Source: Bacteroidales bacterium
GTDB lineage: Bacteria > Bacteroidota > Bacteroidia > Bacteroidales > F082
NCBI GenBank assembly: GCA_029983675.1
Contig: JASBYY010000067.1
Coordinates: 1 to 8,421 of the forward strand
Length of the DNA stretch: 8,421 nucleotides
Direction of reading: 5' to 3'
The notes beneath the pieces are model-generated. The model was not told the DNA's origin. It made no database searches and worked only from the letters and a program-made list of their open reading frames with translations. Of the stretch, positions 1-6,961 are shown one piece after another. Positions within the stretch are counted from its first letter, which is position 1, and every line of letters starts with the position of its first letter. The position numbers and the translations under genes are program-made.

Positions 1-41
1 GCCGAAAGCATCACACCCCATAAAACCCTGCCTGTTTTCAT
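1..41 (-). CDS. Possible start of a further minus-strand gene, cut by the window edge
   Basis: An ATG at 41-39 opens a frame that reads MKTGRVLWGVMLSA to the edge, a basic start followed by a hydrophobic run, as at the beginning of a signal peptide or membrane anchor. A -7-like box (TATTTTTG, 54-47) lies just upstream, so the transcript would be nearly leaderless at this ATG, or would have a leader of about 30 bases if the in-frame ATG at 11-9 is used. The frame is also open further upstream, with another ATG at 59-57. Fourteen residues do not allow a family call. The gene itself is inferred and the frame could be fortuitous. Confidence 0.3.
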   Translation of the reverse strand, partial: MKTGRVLWGVMLS

Positions 42-46
42 GCCTG

Positions 47-54
47 CAAAAATA
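47..54 (-). promoter_or_regulatory. Bacteroidota-type -7 box (TATTTTTG) after trkH
   Basis: The minus strand reads TATTTTTGC, a full match to TAnnTTTG, the -7 element of the Bacteroidota primary sigma factor. No well-spaced -33 box is visible: the nearest TTTG (85-82) is 27 bases upstream, longer than the usual 19-23. It could drive the possible gene at the left edge. It also lies inside an A/T-rich hairpin (44-70), so it may be fortuitous. Confidence 0.3.
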
Positions 55-127
55 AACATTTTTCGGGCAGTATGTGATGGACAAATGGCATTCGGATCCT
101 CACAATCCAGAGACCCCTTTTTAATTT

Positions 128-1618
128 TTAATTTATTTTCCAGAAACTGCGCGTGAAAAGAATCAGTACGGTAAAAATTTCAAGACGCCCGACCAACATC
201 ACAAAAGAAAGGATCCATTTTGCAGTTGCAGGAAGATCGCCGATGCATGCCGTGGGACCCGTAACTCCCGAACCGATGCCAAAGTTACCGAAACAAGAAA
301 CTACGGAAATCATGGCATCGTCAAATGGGATGCCCAATGCAGAAAGCGCTATAGTACTGAAAACTATAATAATAAGATAGAACACCATATAAACGCACAC
401 GCGGCTCATCGTATCAACTCCAATAGATTGGTTCGAGATTTTAACGGAATACATACCCGTGGGATGGATCAACTTTTGTATTTCATTCTTGATGAACTTG
501 AACAGCACCAATACACGCGCCATCTTAATGCCGCCGCTGGTCGATCCCGCACATCCGCCGATAATCATCATAAGCACCGTGGGCATCAGGAAAAGCACGC
601 CCCAATTGTCGTAATTGCTGAATCGCGCTTGATAACCCGTGCTGGAAAACACATTCACCACATGGAAAAGTGATGTGCAAAACGTATCATTGGCACCTTT
701 CGGATAAGAGGCGATCTGTTGGTCAGTAGTTCCGTTAATGTTCGGGGCAAGGTAAAACAATGTGAAAAACAGCGCCACCGTGATGAACACGGATAGGACA
801 AAAGTGCGCATTTCCTCATTCTTACGGACAACATCGAAACGGCGCATTACAAAGAAATAATGTATCGAGAAATTCAAGCTCGAAATCAGCATAAAAAACG
901 AAACCACATACTCGATGTAGCGCGACTGGAAATAACCCATGCAGGCATTATGGGTGCTGAATCCACCCGTTGCAATAGTCGTCATCGAATGGCACACCGC
1001 ATCAAAAAGATCCATCGGTCCCATCCAGTAAAATAACATGCAGGTTAGGGTAAGAAAGATATAGATGATCCAAAGGATACGTGCTGTTCCTTGCATCGTG
1101 GGCGACAACTTTTCAATACTGATGCCCGGAGCCTCGGCGGCGAACATGGACATTTTGCGCGATCCTTTAGCCACAGAAGGGATGAAAGCAAGGGTAAACA
1201 CTATGATTCCCAAGCCGCCAAGCCATTGTGTGATGCTGCGCCATAGCAAAACACCATGGGGCTGTCCGTCAATCACATGAAGGGTTGTAAAACCCGTGGC
1301 GGTAAAGCCCGACATGGTTTCGAAAAACGCATCGGCGGCATTATCGATGGTTCCGCATAAAAGAAAAGGCATCATGCCGAAAGCCGACATCAACACCCAC
1401 GCCAAGCTGACCACAAGGAAAGAATCGCTCTGACGGAACTCGCTTTTCCTGCTCCGATTGCCTATAATCAGCAGGACGATGCCGAGAAGACCTATTGTAG
1501 CTGAGGTAATAAGAAACGCATCGCGATCCGGATCATGGTAGTACCAGCTCACGAGAGCCGCCGCCATCATAGCGGCAGTCTCAATTAGAAACAATATGCC
1601 GAACAGTTTGCTTTTCAT
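128..1618 (-). CDS. trkH: TrkH/KtrB-family potassium uptake channel subunit
   Basis: Membrane subunit of a Trk/Ktr potassium uptake system; it forms the K+ pathway through the inner membrane and is normally gated by a cytoplasmic TrkA/KtrA ring that binds nucleotides. The 496-residue length is typical. All four pore-loop repeats are visible: GFTATGFTT (104-112), TIATGGFST (214-222), FSSTGYQ (324-330) and CFGNFGIGSG (442-451), with filter glycines near 109, 218, 328 and 447. The family loop GGCAGSTSGGIKMAR (354-368) and the closing GRLEIFT (477-483), with the conserved gate-region arginine R478, are present. Many hydrophobic helices lie between the loops. The ATG at 1618 begins MKSKLFG directly before the first helix. 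It lies 70 bases after the DUF2750 gene and probably ends that transcript. No trkA/ktrA gene is in the window. Confidence 0.95.
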   Translation of the reverse strand: MKSKLFGILFLIETAAMMAAALVSWYYHDPDRDAFLITSATIGLLGIVLLIIGNRSRKSEFRQSDSFLVVSLAWVLMSAFGMMPFLLCGTIDNAADAFFETMSGFTATGFTTLHVIDGQPHGVLLWRSITQWLGGLGIIVFTLAFIPSVAKGSRKMSMFAAEAPGISIEKLSPTMQGTARILWIIYIFLTLTCMLFYWMGPMDLFDAVCHSMTTIATGGFSTHNACMGYFQSRYIEYVVSFFMLISSLNFSIHYFFVMRRFDVVRKNEEMRTFVLSVFITVALFFTLFYLAPNINGTTDQQIASYPKGANDTFCTSLFHVVNVFSSTGYQARFSNYDNWGVLFLMPTVLMMIIGGCAGSTSGGIKMARVLVLFKFIKNEIQKLIHPTGMYSVKISNQSIGVDTMSRVCVYMVFYLIIIVFSTIALSALGIPFDDAMISVVSCFGNFGIGSGVTGPTACIGDLPATAKWILSFVMLVGRLEIFTVLILFTRSFWKIN

Positions 1619-1688
1619 GGCTCATCACATTAGCCTTGCCCGGTTCGAAAACGGCCGTCACACACAGCGAAAATGCCGACAGAACGCC

Positions 1689-2111
1689 TCACCACTTTTC
1701 AGCCCAGCCTTCGCCAAAGTCGAAACCGTCTGCGTCATCCTCCGCAACATCCTCGTCATCCTTCTTCTCCTGATACGAATGGTCGTTATACTGTTTGACA
1801 AAACGAAGAAAGTCGGCGGAAGCTATGGCTGTGATTTCTCCTTCCTTATCGGGAGAAACGGCAATGTCGATTTCATCGCGTCGCAGCTCTCTCAACCACA
1901 CATAAAGCTCCGAAAATCCCATTTCCGCCACTGCATAATCCTCCCAGTCGCCCAAAGCTGCCTGTCGGGCCTTCTCTTCCGACTCCCATATCGGAACATA
2001 AGAATGTCGCGATCCGTCTTCAAGCATGGCAAACATGCCTTCCATGGCTTGCAACAGCCACACTTGCCGTGTTGCCGTTATCGCATCAGTAAATTGTTTC
2101 AAGTCGGTCAT
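1689..2111 (-). CDS. DUF2750-family small protein with acidic tail
   Basis: A soluble protein of 140 residues with no signal peptide or membrane segment. The pattern resembles the DUF2750 family: a hydrophobic N-terminal part with W18, then VPIWESEEKARQAA (39-52), W56, and a C-terminal alpha/beta part ending in the IAVSPDKEGEITAIASADFL region (83-102). In that family this core sits in short cytoplasmic proteins of unknown function, so no function is assigned. Residues 116-134 form an Asp/Glu-rich tail likely to be disordered. A frame two codons longer would begin with TTG at 2117; the ATG at 2111 (MTDLKQF) is the better start. It sits 68 bases after yidC and 70 before trkH, same strand, and is probably co-transcribed. 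The family call comes from remembered motifs, not a search. Confidence 0.75.
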   Translation of the reverse strand: MTDLKQFTDAITATRQVWLLQAMEGMFAMLEDGSRHSYVPIWESEEKARQAALGDWEDYAVAEMGFSELYVWLRELRRDEIDIAVSPDKEGEITAIASADFLRFVKQYNDHSYQEKKDDEDVAEDDADGFDFGEGWAEKW

Positions 2112-2185
2112 GTCCAATATATGTTTGAAATGATGTGTAGCGTGACACAGACAACTCTATGGCATTGCCAAAGCCTTGTCGGGCT

Positions 2186-4150
2186 TCAACGTCTCTTCGA
2201 CTGCTGTTGCTGACGCAGTTGTGCCTTTTGAGCCTCTTCAAGCCGTTTCATGAAACCGGATTTCTTGACCGGCTTCTTCTTGTTCTTCTCAATGGTAGCA
2301 CGCACCTTGTTTTCGTCAATCAGACGGCGGAAAATGAACATCTGAATGAAAGTGATGATGTTGGCCAGCATATAGTAATAGCTCAATCCCGAGGAATAAC
2401 TGTTGAAGATGCCGAGGAACAGGATGGGCATGAGATACATCATGACTTTCATGGCCTTCATCTGTTGGTTTTGCGTGCCTGCCATCTGTTTGTTGGTGAC
2501 AAAAGTGTAAATCACGGTTGTAATGGTCATCAACAGGCAGAATAAGCTGACGTGGTCGCCGTAACCCGGAATAGAGAAAGGCAAATTCAGAATGCTATCG
2601 TAAGTGGAAAGGTCTTCCGCCCACAGGAAAGGTTGCTGACGCAGCTCGATACTGGTCGGAAAGAAACGGAACACGGCAAACAAGACAGGCATTTGCAGCA
2701 GCATGGGCAGGCAGCCCGACAAAGGACTGGCGCCAGCCTGACGTTGCAAGGTCATGATGGCCTGCTGCTTTTTCATGGCATCTTCCTCTTTGGGGAATTT
2801 CGCATTGATCTCGTCCATTTCGGGCTTCAACACCCGCATCACGGCGGTGGATTTGTACGACTTAAATGCAAACGGGAACAATACAATCTTGATAAGAATG
2901 GTAAGTATCAGAATGACAATGCCGTAGCTCCATCCATACGATCCGAGCCAGTTGAACACAAATATAACTCCGTAGTTGATCCAGCGAATCAGGAAGAAGG
3001 AACCGATATTAATCTGACGGTGCAGTCCGATGCCGTAGCCTCGCAATGTTTGGAAGTGGTTCGGTCCGAAATACAGCGACATCGGGACAACGGTCTCCTT
3101 TTGCTTGACGTTGTAAGGAACTTCGAGATCGGCAACCATCGTTTTCAGATAACGCGGATTGTCAGAATGCTGTGTGCTTGTCGAGAACTTAGCATTTTCG
3201 AAAGCTTCCTTGGCAATGATCACATTGCAGAAAAAACGCTGCTTGAACGAGGCCCATTTCAATTTTGTAGAAACCGTTTCTTCATCGTCCTTGGTCTCGT
3301 TGAGATGATCGACATCGTCATCGGCAAACGACTTGAAAAACACAGAGGAGCCTGAAAAACGGTCAACACTCTTTTCCTGACGCATCAAATCGACATTCCA
3401 GTTGATGTTCATGAAATTGGTGGTTGCCGCAATGAAATCGTCCATCCCTACTGTCACGATGTTGAAATCCATCATGTAGTCGTTATCCGGAATAACATAT
3501 TGAAATTCAACATAATGTTCATTTGCATCCTGCTGCATGTCAGGGTCCTTCGCGAACAATCGCATGGCAAACAGAACGCTATCGCCCTCAGGAACACTGA
3601 TACTGCCTCCCTCGTAGGGTTTGCCGTTGAGATAAGGTTGAAAGAACAATTGCGACGTGTTGACGGTGCGGTTGCCGGCAAAGAACGAAAGGTCGAACAC
3701 TGCGGTTTCGGGATCGAAAGTGATCAGCGGCAGTGAGTCATAAGTCTTGTAATCCTTCAGCTCCACGCTTTTCACAAAACCGCCCTTGTTGCTGAAAGTT
3801 ATCTTCTGGATTTGATTTTCAATGGTCCAAACCTGCTCTTCGCCTTCTGCTGCGGAAGCAAAAACCCCGTAGCGGTTTTGCAGCTCATTATAGGCTTGCT
3901 GCGCCAATGCGGTTGAATCCATCAGCGTGTCGTTTGCAGCTACCTGCAAAGCACGAATGGAATCGTTCAGCGATGCCTGTTCGGCATAACGAATGGAATC
4001 AAGGATAAAGGCTTCGCGGTTGGCGTTCCGAATGGAATCCCGCACCCGCTGCTGTTCGGCCAATTCTTTTTTCGAGGGCGTCATCCACATCATCCAGCCA
4101 AACAGCAAGGCTCCGATCAGAATAAAGCCAATTAATGTGTTTTTATTCAT
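2186..4150 (-). CDS. yidC: Membrane protein insertase YidC (YidC/Oxa1/Alb3 family)
   Basis: Inserts and folds inner-membrane proteins, alone or with SecYEG. The 654-residue protein has the long Gram-negative form. An N-terminal anchor helix (about 5-23) is followed by a charged linker (25-100), the beta-sheet periplasmic P1 domain (about 105-370), and the conserved five-helix insertase domain (about 375-610). That domain carries the GYGIGLHR pre-core, the helix at 405-425, the cytoplasmic helical hairpin with KPEMDEINAKFP (442-453), GASPLSGCLPMLLQMPVLFA (473-492), and IELRQQPFLWAEDLS (501-515). The polar groove residue that is R366 in E. coli is K421 here (ILIKIVLFP). The C-terminus (610-654) is rich in Lys, Arg and Gln, as expected of a ribosome-contacting tail. 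The linker carries three DSIR repeats. It follows pyrG by 89 bases. Confidence 0.96.
   Translation of the reverse strand: MNKNTLIGFILIGALLFGWMMWMTPSKKELAEQQRVRDSIRNANREAFILDSIRYAEQASLNDSIRALQVAANDTLMDSTALAQQAYNELQNRYGVFASAAEGEEQVWTIENQIQKITFSNKGGFVKSVELKDYKTYDSLPLITFDPETAVFDLSFFAGNRTVNTSQLFFQPYLNGKPYEGGSISVPEGDSVLFAMRLFAKDPDMQQDANEHYVEFQYVIPDNDYMMDFNIVTVGMDDFIAATTNFMNINWNVDLMRQEKSVDRFSGSSVFFKSFADDDVDHLNETKDDEETVSTKLKWASFKQRFFCNVIIAKEAFENAKFSTSTQHSDNPRYLKTMVADLEVPYNVKQKETVVPMSLYFGPNHFQTLRGYGIGLHRQINIGSFFLIRWINYGVIFVFNWLGSYGWSYGIVILILTILIKIVLFPFAFKSYKSTAVMRVLKPEMDEINAKFPKEEDAMKKQQAIMTLQRQAGASPLSGCLPMLLQMPVLFAVFRFFPTSIELRQQPFLWAEDLSTYDSILNLPFSIPGYGDHVSLFCLLMTITTVIYTFVTNKQMAGTQNQQMKAMKVMMYLMPILFLGIFNSYSSGLSYYYMLANIITFIQMFIFRRLIDENKVRATIEKNKKKPVKKSGFMKRLEEAQKAQLRQQQQSKRR
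3954..4039 (-). repeat. Three in-frame DSIR repeats in the YidC juxtamembrane linker
   Basis: The 11-mer GATTCCATTCG (plus strand CGAATGGAATC) occurs three times, at 4039-4029, 4000-3990 and 3964-3954. It encodes DSIR at residues 38-41, 51-54 and 63-66 of YidC, with the same codons each time and spacings of 39 and 36 bases. Similar D-S/D-T pairs follow (NDTLMDST, 73-80). The repeats lie in the charged periplasmic segment between the anchor helix and the P1 domain, which suggests an extended or helical spacer that grew by short duplications. Confidence 0.7.
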
Positions 4151-4190
4151 CTGTTTCTTTTCAATTCAAAATGCAATAATATAAAAATTT

Positions 4191-4213
4191 GAAAAACCCA
4201 ACTGGGCGGTTGG
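4191..4213 (-). terminator. Weak intrinsic-terminator-like hairpin after pyrG
   Basis: On the minus strand CCAAC-CGCCCA-GTTGG forms a 5-bp stem with a 6-base loop (4213-4198), followed by G and then TTTTT (4196-4192). It starts 26 bases after the pyrG stop codon and 40 bases before the yidC start. The stem is short, so it may end only part of the transcripts and lower yidC expression relative to pyrG. Confidence 0.35.
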
Positions 4214-4239
4214 ACAAAGCGTCACCTCCCCTACGCCTC

Positions 4240-5850
4240 TCATTTCCTTGAGTTTTCTAATGCCGCCTTTATAAATCCCACGAACAACGGATGCGGTTTG
4301 GCCACCGTGCTCTTGTATTCGGGGTGGAACTGCACGCCGATGAAACAAGGATGTTGAGGTATCTCGACAATTTCCACCAAATCACGCTCCGGATTGCGTC
4401 CCGTAGCGACCATGCCATACTTGGCAAACTCGTCGATATATGCATTATTAAACTCGTAACGATGGCGATGACGTTCAGAAATCATCTTTTCATGATACGC
4501 CGAAAAAGCCTTTGAATTTTCTTCAAGAAGGCAGGGATACACCCCCAGACGCATGGTGCCGCCCATATTGCCGATATTCTTTTGGTCGCTCATGATATCG
4601 ATGACAGGGTGCGTGGTCTTCGGATTCATTTCTGCGGAGTTGGCATCCTTAAATCCTAAGACATTGCGGGCGAACTCGATGACAGCGCACTGCATGCCAA
4701 GGCAGATGCCGAAAAACGGTATCGCATGTTCGCGGGCATATTGCACGGCCAAAATCTTACCTTCCAATCCACGGCTGCCGAAACCCGGCGCGACAAGGAT
4801 GGCGTCCACGCCGCTAAACTTCTCGTCTAAATTCTCAGGATTAAGGTATTCGCTGTGCAACGAACGCACATTCACCTTGGTTTCGTTGGCTACGCCACCA
4901 TGGATCAACGCCTCGCGGATAGACTTGTAGGCATCTTTCAGCTCGACATACTTTCCGACCAAGGCAACCGTAACCTCGTGCGACGGATTGTGCAAATGTT
5001 TCAGGAAACGCTTCCAAGATTCAAGATGTATCTTTTCGGGAATGGCCGTATTGGTCTTGCGCAACACTTCCACATCGAGTTTCTCTTCCAACATGTTGAT
5101 GGGCACATCATAGATGGATGGCGCGTCGATGCTTTCGATAACGGAAGAATTTTCCACATTGCAGAACAAAGCGATTTTGGATTTCATCGACTGCGTGAGA
5201 TGGTGCTCGGTGCGGCAAACGATGATGTCGGGCTGAACACCTTGCTGCTGCAGGTTTTTCACAGAATGCTGTGTCGGCTTGGTTTTCAATTCGGCGGCGG
5301 CGGAAAGATAGGGCACCAAGGTAAGATGGATGACGGCGCAGTCGCGGCCCATCTCCCACTTCATTTGACGGATGGCTTCGACGAAAGGCAGCGATTCAAT
5401 GTCGCCTACCGTGCCGCCCACCTCCGTAATGACAAAGTCGTAGGTGCCGTCGTTGCCCAGCAAACGGATGCAACGCTTGATCTCGTCGGTAATGTGCGGA
5501 ACGACTTGAACGGTCGAACCAAGATATTCGCCTTTGCGCTCCTTGTTGATGACATTCTGGTAGATGCGTCCCGTAGTGAAATTATTCGACTGCGACGTGG
5601 GAACATTCGTGAAACGCTCATAGTGCCCCAAGTCGAGGTCGGTTTCAGCACCGTCTTCCGTCACAAAACACTCGCCGTGCTCATAAGGATTCAAAGTGCC
5701 AGGATCCACGTTGATATACGGGTCGAGCTTTTGGTTGGTCACTGCAAAGCCACGCGCCTGAAGCAACTTGGCCAGCGACGCCGAAATGATTCCCTTTCCT
5801 AATGAGGAAGCAACGCCTCCTGTCACAAAAATGTACTTCGTCTTTTTCAT
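4240..5850 (-). CDS. pyrG: CTP synthase (glutamine-hydrolysing)
   Basis: Converts UTP, ATP and glutamine to CTP, the last step of de novo pyrimidine nucleotide synthesis, in the cytoplasm. The 536-residue length fits the family. The synthetase domain (1-285) shows the P-loop-like TGGVASSLGKG (10-20), the LDPYINVDPGTLNPYEHGE segment (42-60), and the metal-binding acidic residues D73 and E143 in LDLGHYERF and TEVGGTVGDIES. The class I glutaminase domain (295-536) has GKYVELKDAYKS (299-310), oxyanion-region GFGSRG, nucleophile C383 in GICLGMQ, and the H509/E511 pair in QFHPEY. All catalytic residues are present. The frame extends 16 residues upstream to an ATG at 5898, but MKKTKYIFVTGG at 5850 matches where the family begins, so that start is used. 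It is the first gene of the run leading to yidC, DUF2750 and trkH. Confidence 0.97.
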   Translation of the reverse strand: MKKTKYIFVTGGVASSLGKGIISASLAKLLQARGFAVTNQKLDPYINVDPGTLNPYEHGECFVTEDGAETDLDLGHYERFTNVPTSQSNNFTTGRIYQNVINKERKGEYLGSTVQVVPHITDEIKRCIRLLGNDGTYDFVITEVGGTVGDIESLPFVEAIRQMKWEMGRDCAVIHLTLVPYLSAAAELKTKPTQHSVKNLQQQGVQPDIIVCRTEHHLTQSMKSKIALFCNVENSSVIESIDAPSIYDVPINMLEEKLDVEVLRKTNTAIPEKIHLESWKRFLKHLHNPSHEVTVALVGKYVELKDAYKSIREALIHGGVANETKVNVRSLHSEYLNPENLDEKFSGVDAILVAPGFGSRGLEGKILAVQYAREHAIPFFGICLGMQCAVIEFARNVLGFKDANSAEMNPKTTHPVIDIMSDQKNIGNMGGTMRLGVYPCLLEENSKAFSAYHEKMISERHRHRYEFNNAYIDEFAKYGMVATGRNPERDLVEIVEIPQHPCFIGVQFHPEYKSTVAKPHPLFVGFIKAALENSRK

Positions 5851-6004
5851 TGAAAAACAAGGTGTTCTGTTCAAAAAAATAATACTATTAGCGACCATAA
5901 CGGTTATCGTATCGCTTTCATTCCGGCTCTAAAACACAAAACCAATCCCGAAGAGCCTTCTCCTCAGAATGGTTCCCGTCAGTGCCAGCACGCAAAATAT
6001 TGAG

Positions 6005-6012
6005 CAAAAATA
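6005..6012 (-). promoter_or_regulatory. Candidate pyrG promoter -7 box (TATTTTTG)
   Basis: The minus strand reads TATTTTTGC, a full match to TAnnTTTG. It lies 33 bases beyond the terminator T-run and about 155 bases upstream of the pyrG start, a sensible place for the promoter of the pyrG-yidC-DUF2750-trkH run. No TTTG is seen 19-23 bases upstream, so the -33 element is weak or missing. The predicted start is near 5998. Confidence 0.4.
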
Positions 6013-6044
6013 GTAATTAATGATACATGATTGGAAAACAGATG

Positions 6045-6081
6045 AAAAAAATTACTTTCAGATATATTTTATATACTGAAA
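6045..6081 (-). terminator. Intrinsic terminator of the lytS-lytTR operon
   Basis: On the minus strand TTTCAG and CTGAAA pair (6 bp), and inside them TATAT pairs with ATATA after one bulged A, giving an 11-bp stem with a 3-base loop (6081-6056). Four bases later comes a run of seven T (6051-6045). The stem is A/T-rich, but the shape is right and it lies between the regulator gene and the candidate pyrG promoter. It begins about 140 bases after the regulator stop codon. On the plus strand no comparable T-run follows, so it looks one-directional. Confidence 0.6.
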
Positions 6082-6220
6082 ATGAAGATTTTATCCTATC
6101 ACTGACATCTTCCATTCTAAAATCAACACCACTTATCGAGATCCACAAAAGACCCACCTAATTAATACATGAGACCTCTTCCCGCAAAACCAAGGTCAAG
6201 CTCCCGACTTCGAGTTCTTA

Positions 6221-6961
6221 TCACTTATTCGGGGCTTGAAAACGGTTCAGCAAATCGTTACGATAGCTTGATCCGACCGGAATACGTTCGTCGGCAACCG
6301 TGACATGCGCCTTGTCGAGATCCTGAATGTATTTGAACGACACGATGAACGACTTGTGCACCCTGACAAAACGATCGGAGGGCAAACGTTCTTCGAGATC
6401 CTTCAATGCGAACAATGCGGTGATGCGGCGTTGCTTGGTATGGAATGTAACATATTCGTGCTGTCCCTCAATATACAGCAAATCGTCCAAGTTGATCTTG
6501 TAAAGTTTATAGTCCGCTTTGACCACTATGAAATCCTGCGACTCTTCCGTCACAACCGTGGCAGGCGATGCGCTTTCCTCTTTTTCCTTGGTTGCGTCAA
6601 TCTGCGCGAAAGCCTTTTTGATGGCTTGGTAAAAACGCGGGAAATCGAAAGGTTTCAGCAGGTAATCGATCACACCTAAATTAAAAGCATCTACGGCATA
6701 TTCGGAATAGGCCGTCGTAAAAATGATGGCAGGCTTCTTTTCCAAGGTTTTCACCAGCTCAAGTCCCGTGATATCAGGCATCTGAATGTCAAGCAGCAAA
6801 ATATCGACCGCATTGTCTTTCAGTGCATGAAACGCCTCAATCGCATTAGAGCAAGTGGCCACAAGGTGCAGCGACTCAACCTTTGAGACATAGTCCTGCA
6901 AGAGTTTCCGGGCTAAAAATTCATCGTCAACAACGACAACATTGTACTTTTTGTCAGTCAT
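6221..6961 (-). CDS. LytTR-family DNA-binding response regulator
   Basis: Cytoplasmic transcription regulator of a two-component system, 246 residues. The receiver domain (about 6-120) has the acidic pair D12/D13 in VVDDE, phosphoacceptor D58 in LLLDIQMPD, T82/T83 in FTTAYSEYAVDAF, and K103 in DYLLKPF. A charged linker (122-142) leads to a LytTR DNA-binding domain (143-242) with VKADYKLYKI, DLLYIEGQHEYV (160-171), RFVRVHKSFIV (197-207) and IPVGSSYR (227-234). All receiver residues needed for phosphorylation are present. Its ATG overlaps the kinase stop codon (ATGA), so the two are translationally coupled and probably partners. LytTR proteins bind paired direct repeats about two helical turns apart; such repeats lie upstream of the divergent gene at 8153-8210. 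The specific regulon cannot be read from the protein. Confidence 0.95.
   Translation of the reverse strand: MTDKKYNVVVVDDEFLARKLLQDYVSKVESLHLVATCSNAIEAFHALKDNAVDILLLDIQMPDITGLELVKTLEKKPAIIFTTAYSEYAVDAFNLGVIDYLLKPFDFPRFYQAIKKAFAQIDATKEKEESASPATVVTEESQDFIVVKADYKLYKINLDDLLYIEGQHEYVTFHTKQRRITALFALKDLEERLPSDRFVRVHKSFIVSFKYIQDLDKAHVTVADERIPVGSSYRNDLLNRFQAPNK

Larger units (their letters stand above)
5851..6220. other. 370-base non-coding gap between pyrG and the lytTR regulator
   Basis: No convincing gene lies here. The gap is more A/T-rich than the flanking genes. In minus-strand order it holds about 140 bases of 3' sequence after the regulator stop, an intrinsic terminator (6081-6045), a -7-like box (6012-6005), and then a leader of about 150 bases up to pyrG. 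The leader contains an imperfect hairpin (5915-5891, GCGA/TCGC outer and ATAA/TTAT inner stems) and, just downstream, a run of seven T (5880-5874). I see no known riboswitch. Confidence 0.6.

Noticed and set aside
2146..2188. Two small hairpins after the yidC stop (AAGCC/GGCTT and TGGC/GCCA)
   Set aside because: The stems are 4-5 bp and no T-run follows, so they do not make an intrinsic terminator.
1596..2213. Plus-strand open frame (205 codons) opposite the DUF2750 gene
   Set aside because: The opposite-strand frame has DUF2750 features and operon context. This one has Cys/His-rich sequence of low plausibility and runs into the ends of both neighbouring genes.
2552..3355. Plus-strand open frame (267 codons) opposite yidC
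   Set aside because: It is antisense to a well-conserved domain, shows no family motif and no promoter, and is explained as a shadow of yidC codon use.
4166..4348. Minus-strand frame of 60 codons between pyrG and yidC
   Set aside because: It overlaps the end of pyrG in another frame and the start of its sequence is out-of-frame glutaminase-domain coding DNA.
4855..5802. Long plus-strand open frame (315 codons) opposite pyrG
   Set aside because: It lies wholly opposite a certain CTP synthase gene, has no recognisable domain, and is rich in His, Arg and Gly, as expected when a gene is read in reverse.
6042..6161. Plus-strand small frame of 39 codons beginning MKKITFRYILYTENEDF
   Set aside because: It overlaps the regulator terminator hairpin, has no promoter match upstream and no ribosome-binding site, and such short frames arise easily in A/T-rich DNA. 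It would need ribosome profiling or conservation to revive it.
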